From positions 276,397,930 through 276,461,929 of the forward strand of contig JARYHS010008074.1 of the NCBI GenBank assembly GCA_031002005.1: a stretch of 64,000 nt of DNA, in the 5' to 3' direction. This document shows positions 44,915 through 56,339 of the stretch, piece by piece. The notes under the pieces are model-generated. The model was not told where the DNA came from, did no database searches, and saw only the letters and a program-made list of their open reading frames with translations. The stretch comes from Vandiemenella viatica (taxonomy: Eukaryota > Arthropoda > Insecta > Orthoptera > Morabidae). The position numbers and the translations under genes are program-made. The stretch's first letter is position 1, and every line of letters begins with the position of its first letter.

Positions 44915-45275
44915 TAATTCATCCCTTAAAGGGAAAAAGTATAAATGGTTCCACAACGCATTTTTGTGTCACGAGCAATTTATCTCTATTAATATCTAAC
45001 CGAAATAGATAAATGTAGTATCATTCTAAAGACCAAGGTGTCTGCTTTGGTCACACCATATTTTATAACAGAAGTTTTTTGGAATTCGACCTGTAAAGGG
45101 CAAAAGTATCAATATTATTTCTACAGCGTGTTTTTTTTATTTATTACAAGCCATTTATCTTCTTCCATACCTAGCCGAAATCGATAAATATCATATCGTT
45201 TTAAAGATTAAGGTCTCCAGTTAGGTAAAATCATAAATTAAGAAAGAATTTTTCGGAATTTGGTGCTTAAAGTGG

Positions 45276-46645
45276 TAGCGCGTATGAGAAAGTTCAGAGC
45301 GAAGTCCCTAGATTGCAGCAGCAGATATCACAGAGATGTCAATAAACTTATTTTTATTCAATAAGTAGCTTTTCGGATATTTTTTTCTGTTATGGAAACA
45401 CTTTCGTTTTGCTATACAATTCCAATGTACACATTCTATTCGCACAGCAACAAATATCACAGAGATGTTCATATGTTGTGTGCATTTTGTTCAGGTTGGT
45501 TGTATTCTGTTATGGTCAGTAACACTTTGTCATAAATAGAGAGTTTTAAATTTTCCTAACTGTTTCGTAATATGTTGTAAGTATTTTGCTGCGTACCTAT
45601 TATACTAAAAAAAAAAAAAATTGACACAAAAGTACTGTTCTACTTTTCATTATATTAGAAGTATTCAACCTCACTATTCATCGCATTTTATTTGCGAAAT
45701 TTTCGCACGGGTCGTCTAGTAGTTAAATATTTGGTGATCAAGTTTGCATCAAATAAAATATATCTTCAAAGATTAATTTATGCAGCGTTGGCTGGTAGCA
45801 AATCCTGTTTTGGAATCTTTGAAGAAAAAAAGAGAATAGAGGAAGTTGTCATTTTCGCGATTGACAATGAATTTAGATTCAGAAATGAATATTTCCTCCC
45901 GTTAAAAAAAAAATTGAATGGTTGTTTTATTGTGTGTGAGTGTAGCCTTAAGAAATAAATCTGCAATCTTCAAATAACATGTACCAAGTCCAAACAAGTT
46001 ATAAGAGTTGTAGATGTTGGAGCTTTTTAGTCCAAAAAAGAAACAAATGCAATGGTAAAAATAAATTTTTCTAATCTTTAATAACCCTTTCAATCACCAC
46101 TTTAATGCCACAGTTTCCTAAACTGTTTCTTCAAGTAGTGTCTTAATAAAATCCATAAAAATGGTACTGGATGCAAGGTCACTCAGCAATATAACAACAA
46201 GGTGAGGGAAATTAAACACGTCATTTTACCAAAACTGAAAGACGACTTATGACAAAAGAGAGAACAGACAGACAATACTTCATATGACACTCTTGAATTA
46301 TGTATGATAAGTTGATTCAGAGATCTCTATACTCGTATAAAATTCCTAATACATACCATCACTAACTTTCAGTAACAATCTGCAACACTAGACGTGGTAA
46401 GCAAATTCCAATTACCTCAAGTCCCTCCCATAAAAATTTCAGTTTTAGCATGCCAAACTGAAATAATTATTACTTTCAAAGAAAAAAATTAAGATTCAGT
46501 ACCAAAATATTACAAGATCAAATAAGAAACAAGAATTTCTATACCCTCTCATAACATCCTTTGTGAAGAATTGCAGTAAGCAAATAATATTTAAATCCTA
46601 CTGAACAAGGATCATAAATAAGAAAGGGGCAATGAAAGTGCTTAC
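45276..46645. other. Intron sequence, nothing recognised
   Basis: AT-rich; contains short open frames (e.g. 45692-45955) that resemble no protein. Confidence 0.4.
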
Positions 46646-46766
46646 CATTTGTCTTGAGCAACAGTACACAACTGGTCCATGATGCATGCAGGAAGTGTTG
46701 TTGGACAATCACTGTTTACATGACCAGAAGCCAATTGTTGTTGTTGGATGGAAGTTGTGCATAGTA
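46646..46766 (-). CDS. Nup358: Nup358 exon: helical region
   Basis: 121 bp; acceptor TTGTTGTAG before TACTAT, donor ACAAATG|GTAAG. It joins the upstream exon at a split Val codon. It encodes LCTTSIQQQQLASGHVNSDC and CPTTLPACIMDQLCTVAQDK, ending in the split Trp that opens the WW pair. The LPxCxxxQLCT core is recognisable in vertebrate RanBP2 (LPVCKQLCT). It has no ATG-started ORF of its own and was found from frame and splice sites. Confidence 0.92.
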
Positions 46767-48719
46767 CTACAACAACAAAACATGTCAATCCTTAATTATT
46801 AAGAGAAAGTGGTTTAACAAAGCAAATTAATATTTAAACTAATTTAATAATTCCAATCAAATGAAAATTTGTAAACAACTAATCCTAATAAATTCAATGT
46901 CAGAAGTAAACTAACTCAACAGAGTAAAAGTTGAAACTTCCAGAAAACCCTGATCGGCTGTTTTATATGTGTTGGCACTTAATGGCACATTTCATGGCAT
47001 TCATAATTTCTTTTGCAGAGTGTCTCAACAACATTTATTTCAATATTTAACAATTTAGCTTATTTTTTTAAATTACTAATAAGTAGTAATAATAATGTTT
47101 TGTGGTCTCAAACACCTAATAACCGATTCTTAAAGCTTGCACAATGTAAGCACCTTATAATTTTTTAAATAATTCTTTTCTTGGATACAGGGCATAGGGG
47201 ATGGTGTGACTTCAGTATTTGTAAAATTTCGAACCTTGGTACTACAGGATATGTGGGATGGGAATCTTAAAGAAACCGATACTTCAGCTGATAACCGAAA
47301 ATAGGGCGATTTAAAATCGGTAAAGTAACTTAACATGTAATAACAGCCTTAACCAGACAATTAATAATAGAAAACAACTTTTAAATTTGCCTAAATCACT
47401 TAAATCATTAATAATTCAACTTATAAACATTTGCATTTTGTTACGTGATAGTCATTTTACAATAGATTTTGATGCGGTAAAAAAGCATTAATAATAATAA
47501 TTGGTAGGAACTGAATTTTGCAACATTTAACTTGTAACATCTAGCTTAAAACAATTTAAAGTGAGAAAAACACACATTTTTAAGCAAACGGCACTTTCAA
47601 AAAATTAAATACAACACTTTTAAAGCATTTTCAGTATTAAACAAGACGATTCTTATAACTTCAATCTTTTCTGAACATAGTGTTAGAGTTTTTAAGTAGT
47701 TCTATACAGTAAATGAAGTTTCTTATGTATTTATAAAAGATTCTGCATTGGAAGTCAAACGTTTTCTGGCCTATATTAATTTTTTACAGCCAAATGAAGC
47801 ACTGTTAGCGAATAAAATTCCTCTCAATAGATGTATCAGAAAATAAATTTTTGCATGGTATTCCTCAGTATCGAATACAAGCCATACTTTCAAAGCTATG
47901 GACGATAGACTCGTTTTATTCTTTGAGTTTTTTTGAAGAGGTTTAAATGGTGCTGATTTTTTGGACCTATTTTCACGCATGAACACACTTTTAGATCACC
48001 GAAGTCAAAGATTTTACGCAGTTAACAGAAAAATTAATTACGCCTAATCCATTAAGTTTGAGAAAAACCCAAGGGGGGAAAGTTGTTTGAAATCGTGATC
48101 TCTAAATCATATTTATATTTGGAAGCTAGACTATAGGTAGTTTAGGAGCACTATATCCTGGGAGTCACGTGGTTTGGACAATCTCGCCATCCTATATTGA
48201 GAGATTTTGGCCATTTTTCAACAGTTCGGTCTTGGATTTCATGTGAGTTGGTTCCATGTTGCTCAGGGCGAGAAACCGGTGTTGGTTTCACTACCATGCC
48301 GTCAGCAAATGTGGTGGGTCGCGGCCATTACAGTTTTTCTGAAGTACGCCAACTCGAAGTGAACAATGACTAACAAAAAGTTTTTAAGGGGTCTTTACTG
48401 TCTGTCTTCTACAATTCTAAACTCGCAAACTTTAGAGAAGAAGTCCCGATTGCCTAAATCAACTGTATTTGTGAACTTTTGTGTTAATTTTTTGAACAGA
48501 ATATAGAGATGGTGAAATCTGAATAACAAATCTTTCCATAGTTTGCTGAAACCCTTTCCTCTCAAAAGGTTAAATTGAGAGTGGCGACCATTGTAATTAG
48601 TAGTTGATTTATTTTCCTAAGGTACTTTCACGGTCTATAACATTTTTTGAAAATTTAGAGGCATGGTTTGAAATCCTAAAGTATAAGGTACTATTAAGGT
48701 GTGCCAAACCACTACTTAA
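46767..48719. other. Intron sequence, nothing recognised
   Basis: AT-rich with occasional short TAATAATAA runs; no feature I can support. Confidence 0.4.
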
Positions 48720-48965
48720 CCCCGGTATGTGCTTTATTCCCTTACAACAATCTACATCTGTTTGGGCACTTAACCTACTCTAACTTGGCAATTCCACTGC
48801 CTAAAAGGAACCTACAGTTTAACATGGAATACAAACCTAAGAGGATTCTACAATTCTTGCATTAAAACAGCAAAACTTATGTAAGTCAGTTTAATGCCCA
48901 TAAAAATTCCTGCCAAAACCAGGAATCAAACCAGGGACCTTTTAACCCCAGGGCATTTATTGAGT
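48720..48965 (-). mobile_element. Decayed SINE, family B
   Basis: The minus strand contains GGTTTGATTCCTGG (B-box region), GGCAGGAATTTTTATGGG and CCATGTTAAACTGTAGGTTC, in the order found in the 38557 copy (GGCAGGCGCAGGAATTTTGA, CCACGTTAAACTGTAGGTCC). About 70 percent alike by eye. No target duplication found. Confidence 0.7.
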
Positions 48966-49191
48966 AATAGAGAATATGGATTAAGTTAGTCTACCTTTCT
49001 GTTGTTGTTGCTGCTGCTTTAGGGTGCATCGACAGTGGGGTCATTAGCGCCCTCTACCTTTCTGTAAGTTCCAAGTAATTATGACTATACCTCAGATTTT
49101 AGGCAAAACCCCATTTTCTTGCAGATTGAAATCCATGAATAGATATGTTATTAGAAACAAAGGCACTGAAAGTGGATATATTAAACATTAG

Positions 49192-50230
49192 GATAGGATA
49201 AAAACCGACGCTTACCATACAAGAGGATTCCTGCGGCGTTGGAACACGAAAAAAAACACACGAACTTCATTCGTGTTTGCAAATAATTTGGATTGACAGC
49301 TACCGACATCTAACCACCATAGTGCACGATGGGAGACTCGATGCTATTACCACACACAAACGCCAGTCTTCTGTGCTAAGTAGCTCAGGCAACAAAGTAA
49401 AATATACAGACACACATGACTTTGGTCGAAATACGAAAATATCCTTGATTGGCCGCTTTCAACCACCTTATCTCCCACACTACCACAGTTACCGAAATTC
49501 GGCCAACGTTGTTATCGACGGGTTACTGTGCTACTACCACAAAACACCAGTGACCTGCGCTAGATAGTTTTGGCTGAAAAGTGATACACCATGACACATA
49601 CGTTTTTGGTAGAAATATGAAAGTGCCACAGGTCGACCAATTTCAACCACCATATCTCCCACACTCCCATACCTACCGACATCCAACCACCACAGTATAT
49701 GATAGGAGACATGATACCACTACCACACACAAACACCAATGGTCTATGCTATGTAGTTGTGGCAGCAGAGTGACATATACGGAGACACGTCTTTGGTCAA
49801 AATACGAAAATGCCCTGCACTGACCACTTTTAACCATCGTATCTCCCACATCCCCACCGTTATTGGCATTCGGCCAATGTTGTGCACGACAGGAAACTCC
49901 ATGCTACTTCCACACACAAGACCAGTGATCTGTGCTAGGTAGTGGTGGCTGAAAATTGAAATATATGAAAACACACGTCTATTTTTATATATTTATAAGA
50001 TATGCTGCCGGCCTCCAACATGCAGCCATCTCACTACTAATGAAGGGCCACAGGCTCAAAAATTATTACTCTATGTGTGTACGTGTTTTTTCTCGTGTAT
50101 CAACACTACAGAAATCCTCATCTATGCTAAGCAGGGGTTTTCTCCTATCCAAATGTTTAATAGACCTTTATGACCATTATTTGTGGTTCTATTGTGCCTA
50201 ACAATGTCTAAATTGTTATCAGGACCTATT
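49192..50230 (+). repeat. Dispersed repeat element containing a minisatellite
   Basis: Opens AGGATAGGATAAAAACCGAC, GCTTACC and an A/C-rich tract (AACACGAAAAAAAACACAC), like the element at 15681. Its end shares GCCGGCCTCCAACATGCAGC, CTATGTGTGTACGTG and TTCTCCTATCCAAATG with that copy. Between the shared ends lies a tandem repeat not present in the other copy. Confidence 0.55.
49290..49985 (+). repeat. Tandem repeat, ~185 bp unit, about 3.7 copies
   Basis: Repeated blocks: CAACCACCATATCTCCCACA (at about 49461, 49645 and 49832 with changes), TACCACACACAAACACCA, and TTTGGTCGAAATACGAAAAT. Spacings are 184-187 bp, at 80-85 percent identity by eye. The ORFs across it have no protein similarity. Confidence 0.9.
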
Positions 50231-51716
50231 TTTGTCGATTTTAAATATTTTAACCAGATGCTTTGCTGTGGGTAGGACACTCCTTCCCTGCCCTACCATA
50301 CACATCCTTCTACCCAAAATCGCACCCACTGCCCCACACACGCTTCAGCCGACCCCTCAATCTTAGAAACAACCTGGTCAAGGAAAAAGTAATTTAATGC
50401 TCCTAAGAACACTAAATTGGTCTTTCCCATGCAATAGACCTTGCTGCCAAACATCCAGCATGCATCCAGTCACCACTACCTATTCAAATCCTACTACAAA
50501 AGAATGTTTTCCTATTACTGGACATGAAACTTGCATAAAAACACAATTACCTGTCTTCAAACAAAAGCTTCTTATATCAGCGTCACCACAGGATGAGTGG
50601 CACAAGCAAACAATTTACACTGGCAACTTAGACCAATCAGTGGCAGCTCATGCCAGTCCTGACCGCTGTTTTACAGTGAGAGGTATAAGTTTTTTTCTGA
50701 TGCCTCTACTCCTTCAGAACTCTGTAGACAAACTAGCCTACCAACATGTCCTTGACTTTAGGTTTCCCAATGGCATCAACTTCTAAGACCACATACCAGT
50801 AAACCTATCATATTTAATAAATATACATTTTATTACTTAATGTTCTTTAACCTCATCCAAAATACTATTGTCCATGTTATTGAAAATATTTTATTTTACT
50901 TTGGCCGGCTGTTATATAGATCATATTTCCACATAATTATCACGGGTCAAACTACTTGTAGAATTATTTGGTGTAACTCCCCTTCACCATAATGACTGCC
51001 TCGTCCTTAGCCTAAAGTGCTCGTACACTATGTGAAGCGGAGCTGTCGATATTGACAATAGCTGCTTCGACAATGTTAGTTGACACAGTCGGTTGTCTGG
51101 GACACAATTAGATGTCTAGACTTTCAATTAGACTCTAGATGTAATAGTTGAAGTGGTGCAAATGCAATTAACTTAGTCCTAACAACCTCAGGGAGAAACT
51201 CATTTCTTTATTAAATATGACATAATACTGTTCCTCCTCTGCAATCCAGCAAATTGTTCGCTCACTAACATGCAAAACTGATGCCCATTTCCTTGAAAAT
51301 TGTCCTGCGTCCCTTGAAATCATCATCTCCGCTATTTCAATGACTACCGGAGCATTCATTACACGTTTTCTCTAAAACACCTCCTGAACTTGTTAATTTA
51401 ACTTCTCCTAGACATCTGAAGAACCGAATTTGTTTCTGTGGGCAAATGCCCAGCACAAAGGGATTTAATCACCACAACTCCTTAGTTCAGAACAGCATTA
51501 CGATTTTGATGTTATAACTGTTTACCAGAAGTAAGTGGCTTATAGGAATTACAGCAACAGCCTATAATGAAACTACTTAATAGTTGGAAATTCAAATTTA
51601 AATTTGTCCATATTTATGTGCCACATCCTATATATTAAGACTTAATATACCAATAAGTAATGTTACAAAGAGCAAACCTGCAAAACTGTGACTTAACACT
51701 GTCAGAAATAACTTAC
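50231..51716. other. Intron sequence, one uncharacterised ORF
   Basis: A plus-strand ORF at 50397-50783 (129 residues) shows no domain I recognise and has no splice or codon support. Minus strand 51168-51356 gives SRDAGQFSRKWASVLHV, faintly helix-turn-helix-like, but is too short to assign. Confidence 0.35.
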
Positions 51717-51929
51717 CTGTAGCATATAAAAAAGCATCAACATCCAGTTTGCATAATGTTTCAGCACCAGCAGAGTTCAACTTCTTTGATGATAATTGCA
51801 AACCCTCAAAAACTAGGCAGTGAAAATCCAAACATTTTTTAGTTGACATGCTTTTTTTATGAGTTGCCATTTCTTGAAGACCCAACCAGACAAGATGATG
51901 TAGTGAGCATGGATATAGGTGCTGTGATA
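51717..51929 (-). CDS. Nup358: Nup358 exon: helical/TPR region
   Basis: 213 bp; acceptor TCTGTTTATAG before TATCAC, donor GCTACAG|GTAAGT. It encodes SQHLYPCSLHHLVWLGLQEM and, after a variable loop, SAGAETLCKLDVDAFLYAT. The SLxHLxWLGLQ and CxLDVxxFL signatures match vertebrate RanBP2 (SLQHLTWLGLQ; CILDLEVFL). It enters in phase 1, so at least one more exon lies upstream, to the right; none was found. Confidence 0.93.
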
Positions 51930-53383
51930 CTATAAACAGAAATAACAATGTATGAACATAGTGTAACATACAATTATACAAATAAAATGCAGAACTGAAT
52001 TAAGCCTGGTTTACTAAAAAAAAAAAAAAAAAGGCCTGTATTAAACATGAGGATTCGTATTTTTAAAAATTCTCAAGTTCTGCAAATTTTAAACCTTAAA
52101 ATATATTACTCGTGTAGTCGGACATTAATACATGCCAAAAACTGCTTTCCAACTAAAACATACGTTCTCAATATCAAACTTAATTATAATTGAAAAACAT
52201 CATCTTACCACAAATAATGGTTCAATGGTGTAAAAACAAAAAAACACAAAGAAATACACGGAAGTTATGGATTGTGTTGCCACTATTTTTTCCCCTTCAT
52301 AGTAATTATTAATCATTTATGATTTATTTGGATTTGATTTAGGATATGTACAAAATTATATTCTATTGAATTAAAGTTAAGGCCAATGAAAAACATCAAA
52401 AAGCTAACTAGTTAATCAAAAGCGTATATTGAAATATCAGAGCAGAACCAAGGAGAAGTCCATTCAAATTACGTGACCATTTTGAAAGCAACAAAAATCA
52501 GATATCTCTTTTGGGTGAACCATCCATAAACAAATGCAGTGGAAGTAGTTTTTGTTAACACTATTTAGTGGTGTGACTGGTAGGCTACAGGCCGCTTGTG
52601 ACTGGTAGTAAAGTATGGCATTCAGTAGCTTTTTGGCTGTTTATTTTACTTATTAACCCCAGTAGTTACTAATCGTTTACTGAGTAATAAAATGGCCCTG
52701 GAAATGTACTCTATTTAAGGAAAAAAGTTGTAGAAGCTATTCTTCAGTCTGCTAGTCCCACATCAAACAACTTATATATCATTCCATTTTCCCTTATTTC
52801 CTCACCTGGCTCAAATTGCTATAAAATATGATTTAATCAATAAACATTTGCGTTTAGATTGTAATGCAGCCACAATATTGTGTGCTATGGTTATGTTTCA
52901 CTATGGTCCAGGCTGCATTACGACCTGAACGCTAAGTAAATATTTATAAAAAATGATTTCGTCAATAATCTTTCTGTTTAGGTTGTAATAAAGCTTGTAC
53001 CACCTAAACGCGATATATATGGCTTCTGCAATATCGTGTGTGCTGGTTACGTTATACTGTGGTCCAGGCTGCATTAGGACCTACACGCTAATGAATTTAT
53101 TCCTGTGGGACTGGTGCAAAATTAAATACACCACATATCAGTGCTGGACCAATAGTAGAAAATTAATGTTCAGATATGCAATGTATCTAAATTTAATTCA
53201 ATTTCAATGGAGCGCAAGCTCCGGTGGCAATCTCCCTACACACCCATTTTCCCCCTTTCTTGGACCCTCCTACTTTAGGCCTCACAAAATTTGAACTTCA
53301 TCGTTTTTGGTAAATTAATCATCAATTCTCTTGGTAACTTATTCCAATCCTTGATCACCTTACCTACAAAAGAAAATCTTACC
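51930..53383. other. Upstream intron or flank, nothing recognised
   Basis: A dispersed-family motif (CATCTTACC, AATAATGG, A/C-rich tract) is at about 52198-52260. Two diverged copies of a short stretch (ATTGTGTGCTATGGTTATGT / ATCGTGTGTGCTGGTTACGT, each followed by GGTCCAGGCTGCATTA) lie at 52874-52923 and 53033-53076, about 157 bp apart. Confidence 0.4.
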
Positions 53384-54477
53384 TAGTGTTGCAAATTGGA
53401 GAAAAAAATAATAAAAATGTTTTTATCAGATTTCTGAAGAAAAAAAACATGAAAAAAAACCTAGCACCCAGTTTTTTTTTTTTTTTTCAGAAAATAAATA
53501 TTTGATAAATTATAGTTTTATTTACGGAAGTTACATTTTAAGTTGTGTTTTAAATCTTACTTAATCATATAATGACTTACATAATGATTCATAAATGTAT
53601 CTATATAGGTAACAATTTTTATCCATCCTTTTGGTCAGTACCACATTCACTAGTATCAGTAATACCAACACTAGTGTGGTCGGAGTTGGAATTTTCTGTT
53701 TCTTCTTCTGTCTCCTCTAGATTAATAACTTCAGAAGTAGTTACATTTTCTTTTACTGGTTGTATTGTACACAAAAGATTTTGAGATTGCAATTTTAAAT
53801 TGTGAGCAAAGTATGCACTGTGCATAAAGACTGCACCGATAATTCCATATTACGGTCTTTTAAGTTTGAATTTAAATCTATTATCACACAAAATAGTAGC
53901 TTTATTTCTTTTCAATCGTTGGTTTATGCCAACGGTTGCAAGGAAATGATTCACAATAACTGACAATTTAATGACTCAGTATCACTATATGCTGCGAGTT
54001 TAACAAGTATACGAATATAAGGAAAGCACAATAAGTAATAAATAATAAAAAAAAAAGAGGAAAAAAACCGTTGATAAATTTAAAATTCCTAATTTTTTGA
54101 AAAGATCCGTAGGTCTACAGATAAATTTGTAGGGCTGGCAGCACTAGTTCAAATAGTGAGTATCAATCCAAACAACGGAGATTCCTTCTCGTGCAACCTA
54201 GCCTATTCGGGAAATCCCCGTTCGTAAAAGAATACTTCAGTCAATGATGCCAATATTTTTCCTCTTGAACCAGAAAAATATAGTAGATTTAAAAATTAAG
54301 ATAAGTACTTAGTATAAACTCTAAAACAGTCATATTAAACGATAAATGCCTTAAAAATATGAAATTTAGTAGTTATGAAAAAAAACATGGTTTTTTCCAG
54401 TTTTTTTTAAGTCAGAAAAAAAAACATGGTTTTTTCCAGTTTTTTTTAAGTCAGAAAAAAAAAAATTTACAACACTA
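53384..54477. mobile_element. hAT-like non-autonomous DNA transposon
   Basis: The ends TAGTGTTGCAAATT and AATTTACAACACTA form a 14 bp inverted repeat with one mismatch. They are flanked by a perfect 8 bp direct repeat ATCTTACC (53376-53383 and 54478-54485), the target size of hAT elements. Subterminal regions are rich in poly-A and AACATGGTTTTTTCCAG. The interior has a minus ORF (53619-53822) rich in Glu/Thr/Ser without a known domain and no hAT transposase. A 39 bp unit is duplicated in tandem at 54386-54463. Confidence 0.9.
54386..54463 (+). repeat. 39 bp tandem duplication
   Basis: Two identical or near-identical copies of a unit starting CATGGTTTTTTCCAG and ending in GTCAG plus A run, at 54386 and 54425, inside the hAT-like element's right subterminal region. 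Confidence 0.92.
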
Positions 54478-54485
54478 ATCTTACC

Positions 54486-55380
54486 ACACCCCTGTACCTG
54501 AAATAGAGTGCCAGCTTGTGGTTATGATCATTTCTTCCCTTCCATGCATTACTTTTAATTCTTATGCCAATATCTTTCACGAATCTCTTCACCCTTCCCT
54601 GGTCTTCCAGTGAATCCCATTCCAGATCTATTATCACATCAGGAAATAGGTTAACACAATAATCAAATACTGCGCAGGAATTTTTACACAGTAAAGAATG
54701 TGTATTTTCACATGTAACGTTTTACAAGATGAAATAAATATATTTAAATTTTGTAGGAAAAGCCATTAGAGTTATAAGCGAGTGTTCCAATGACGTGCAG
54801 CCAATAAGTCGCAGGCACTAATGCGTCACAGCCAATCACAAGCAGCTATTAGCCGCAAATAGCACTGCTGCAGTGCCAACAAAAACTACTACTACTGCAT
54901 TCGTTTATAGGCAATTCACACAAAAGAAAAATATGTTTCTTGGTGTGATATCTGATTTTTGTTGATAGCAAACTAATCTCGCAATTCAAATGGACTACTG
55001 CTTGGTTCTACCCAAATATCACACTGATTTTAATTAAATTTGAAGCCATCATATCATTAAGATAAAATACATCTTCAGCTCAATATGAAATGATAACATG
55101 AGAAATTGAATTACATGAAATAAAAAGGTTCTTCATCATAAATTTCAATAAAGTTGTACAAAATTCATTCAACACAACACTGAGTTATCTTGGTCATAAG
55201 CACCTAGTGAGGATCACAATTCATCAACATGAGTCAACACATGAACTTTATTGGATAACTGATCAAAACTTCCTTGCAATGATTTTGATGTGAATGATAA
55301 GAACGATTTCTGGTGACAATCGTCCTATGTGGAGATTCCTACAGCATTTTTTGCTGGACTTGCATATAAACTTGCTAAAT
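54486..55380. other. Nothing recognised
   Basis: AT-rich sequence without supportable features. Confidence 0.4.
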
Positions 55381-55690
55381 TCAGTCAGGACTGGTTAAAT
55401 GTGATATGTATGATCTGTTGAGAAAAGATTGACAACTCGACTTAAATAGTTGATAATTTAATTCCTCAACCATCATAATTTTGCACATGGATGGTAAAGT
55501 CTTGAAACACTGCACTGGGCACCCAAGAGGATTACTTTGATTCAGTGTGCTAGGAAAGTCTCCACTCACACGTCTTGAAACACTGTCTCGAAACAAATGT
55601 CCTCTCATAGGCATCTTGGGATCCAGAGTAGATATAACAATTCTACTTTCCTCGCCTGTGGAACAGCATATCTCTGAAGATAAATGATAA
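55381..55690 (-). CDS. Unidentified open frame, about 100 codons
   Basis: An open minus-strand frame runs from about 55690 (before the ATG at 55614) to TAA-type stop at 55381. It encodes STGEESRIVISTLDPKMPMR, SRRVSGDFPSTLNQSNPLG and MCKIMMVEELNYQLF. The composition is protein-like rather than low complexity, and the frame is open well 5' of any ATG, so it could be an exon or a transposon fragment. I see no domain. Similarity to Nup358 N-terminal sequence was looked for and not seen. Confidence 0.3.
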
Positions 55691-56044
55691 CCTCAAAGAA
55701 ATTATCTCCGGCTTCAGATAGGATGTACGAAAATTGTAATATTAAGAATATTAGGGAATTATTAATAACAGAAGCTTTCTATAGGCTAATTCAAACTCGC
55801 TTCCTCATGCTCTCTTCCAGTGCACTGTGATTTGAGAGTACAATTTGCAAGCCAGTCGATTTCTATAGAAGCACTGATATACAAGAAACTTCTCATTCCC
55901 TACACTGTATTCACCTCTGAGCCATATACCAAGTTACACCGTTAAGTGAATTTGTACAAGGGATTTTAAACTATTCCCAAGCGTGTCCACCTTGGATCGT
56001 TTGCACAGTCATAGCTGCTGCGTACAAAGATTTCCCTTTGGAAA

Positions 56045-56339
56045 GGGGGGGGGGGTCCATCAATGACGTGAGGTGCTTTTCCGGAATTCCAGACCCCTCC
56101 GCCCTCCCCTCTGGTGAGACTTGGTGAGATTTCATCGGATTCCACCCCCCCCCCCCCCAGTATAATGACGCAAGATTTTTACGGGACCCATCCCCCCCTC
56201 CCCCTCTACCAATCAACCTAGCAACGTTGATTTCAAAACCTCAGGTGAGATTTCGGTTGGCCCCCTTGGTGAGGTTTCAAGAGATTCCCCCCCCCCCCTC
56301 CCTCCTCATTTCAGTTCACATCATTAATGGACGCCCCCT
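56045..56339. mobile_element. MITE with poly-G/C ends
   Basis: The left end is a G11 run then GTCCATCAATGACGTGA; the complement of the right end is GGGGGCGTCCATTAATGATG. An 8 bp flank TTTGGAAA / TTTAGAAA (one mismatch) may be the target duplication. Internal TGGTGAGATTTC repeats and four C/G homopolymers of 8-14 bases occur. Open frames here are low-complexity artefacts. Confidence 0.72.

Larger units (their letters stand above)
42275..45275. repeat. ~168 bp satellite array, about ten monomers, interrupted by a mariner
   Basis: The anchor TTCGACCCTTAAAGGG or a variant of it starts at 42400, 42570, 42737, 42905, 43072, 43240, 44745, 44918, 45085 and (decayed) 45259. Spacings are 167-169 bp once the 1336 bp mariner is removed, with 173-174 at two steps, one holding an A32 expansion at 44880-44911. 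Two monomer types alternate from 42737 to 44918: one with GTAATTCGACCC, the other with GGAATTCAACCC and GGGAAAAAGTATGAATGG. Other conserved blocks are GAGCCATTTATCTCCC and ATAGATAAATGAGG. Confidence 0.93.
1..51929 (-). other. Nup358: Nup358/RanBP2 gene body, ten exons seen, both ends missing
   Basis: This gene encodes a giant nucleoporin of the cytoplasmic filaments of the nuclear pore, which binds RanGTP through several RanBD domains. Ten minus-strand exons can be chained. Each has an AG acceptor and a GT donor, apart from the one truncated by the window edge, and every exon-exon phase matches. Domain order (helical/TPR region, coiled coil, Pro-rich linker, RanBD1, FG repeats, RanBD2) is that of animal RanBP2. 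The first exons (TPR start) should lie right of 51929 and the remaining RanBDs left of position 1. Introns are long, up to 12 kb, and packed with transposons. Identification rests on remembered similarity to vertebrate RanBP2 and is strong in RanBD1 and the 51.7-32.4 kb exons. Confidence 0.93.

Noticed and set aside
42275..45275. CRISPR array
   Set aside because: Units are contiguous ~168 bp tandem monomers without spacers, in animal DNA.
55971..56216. Gly-rich minus-strand ORF
   Set aside because: It is made by C/G homopolymers inside a MITE.
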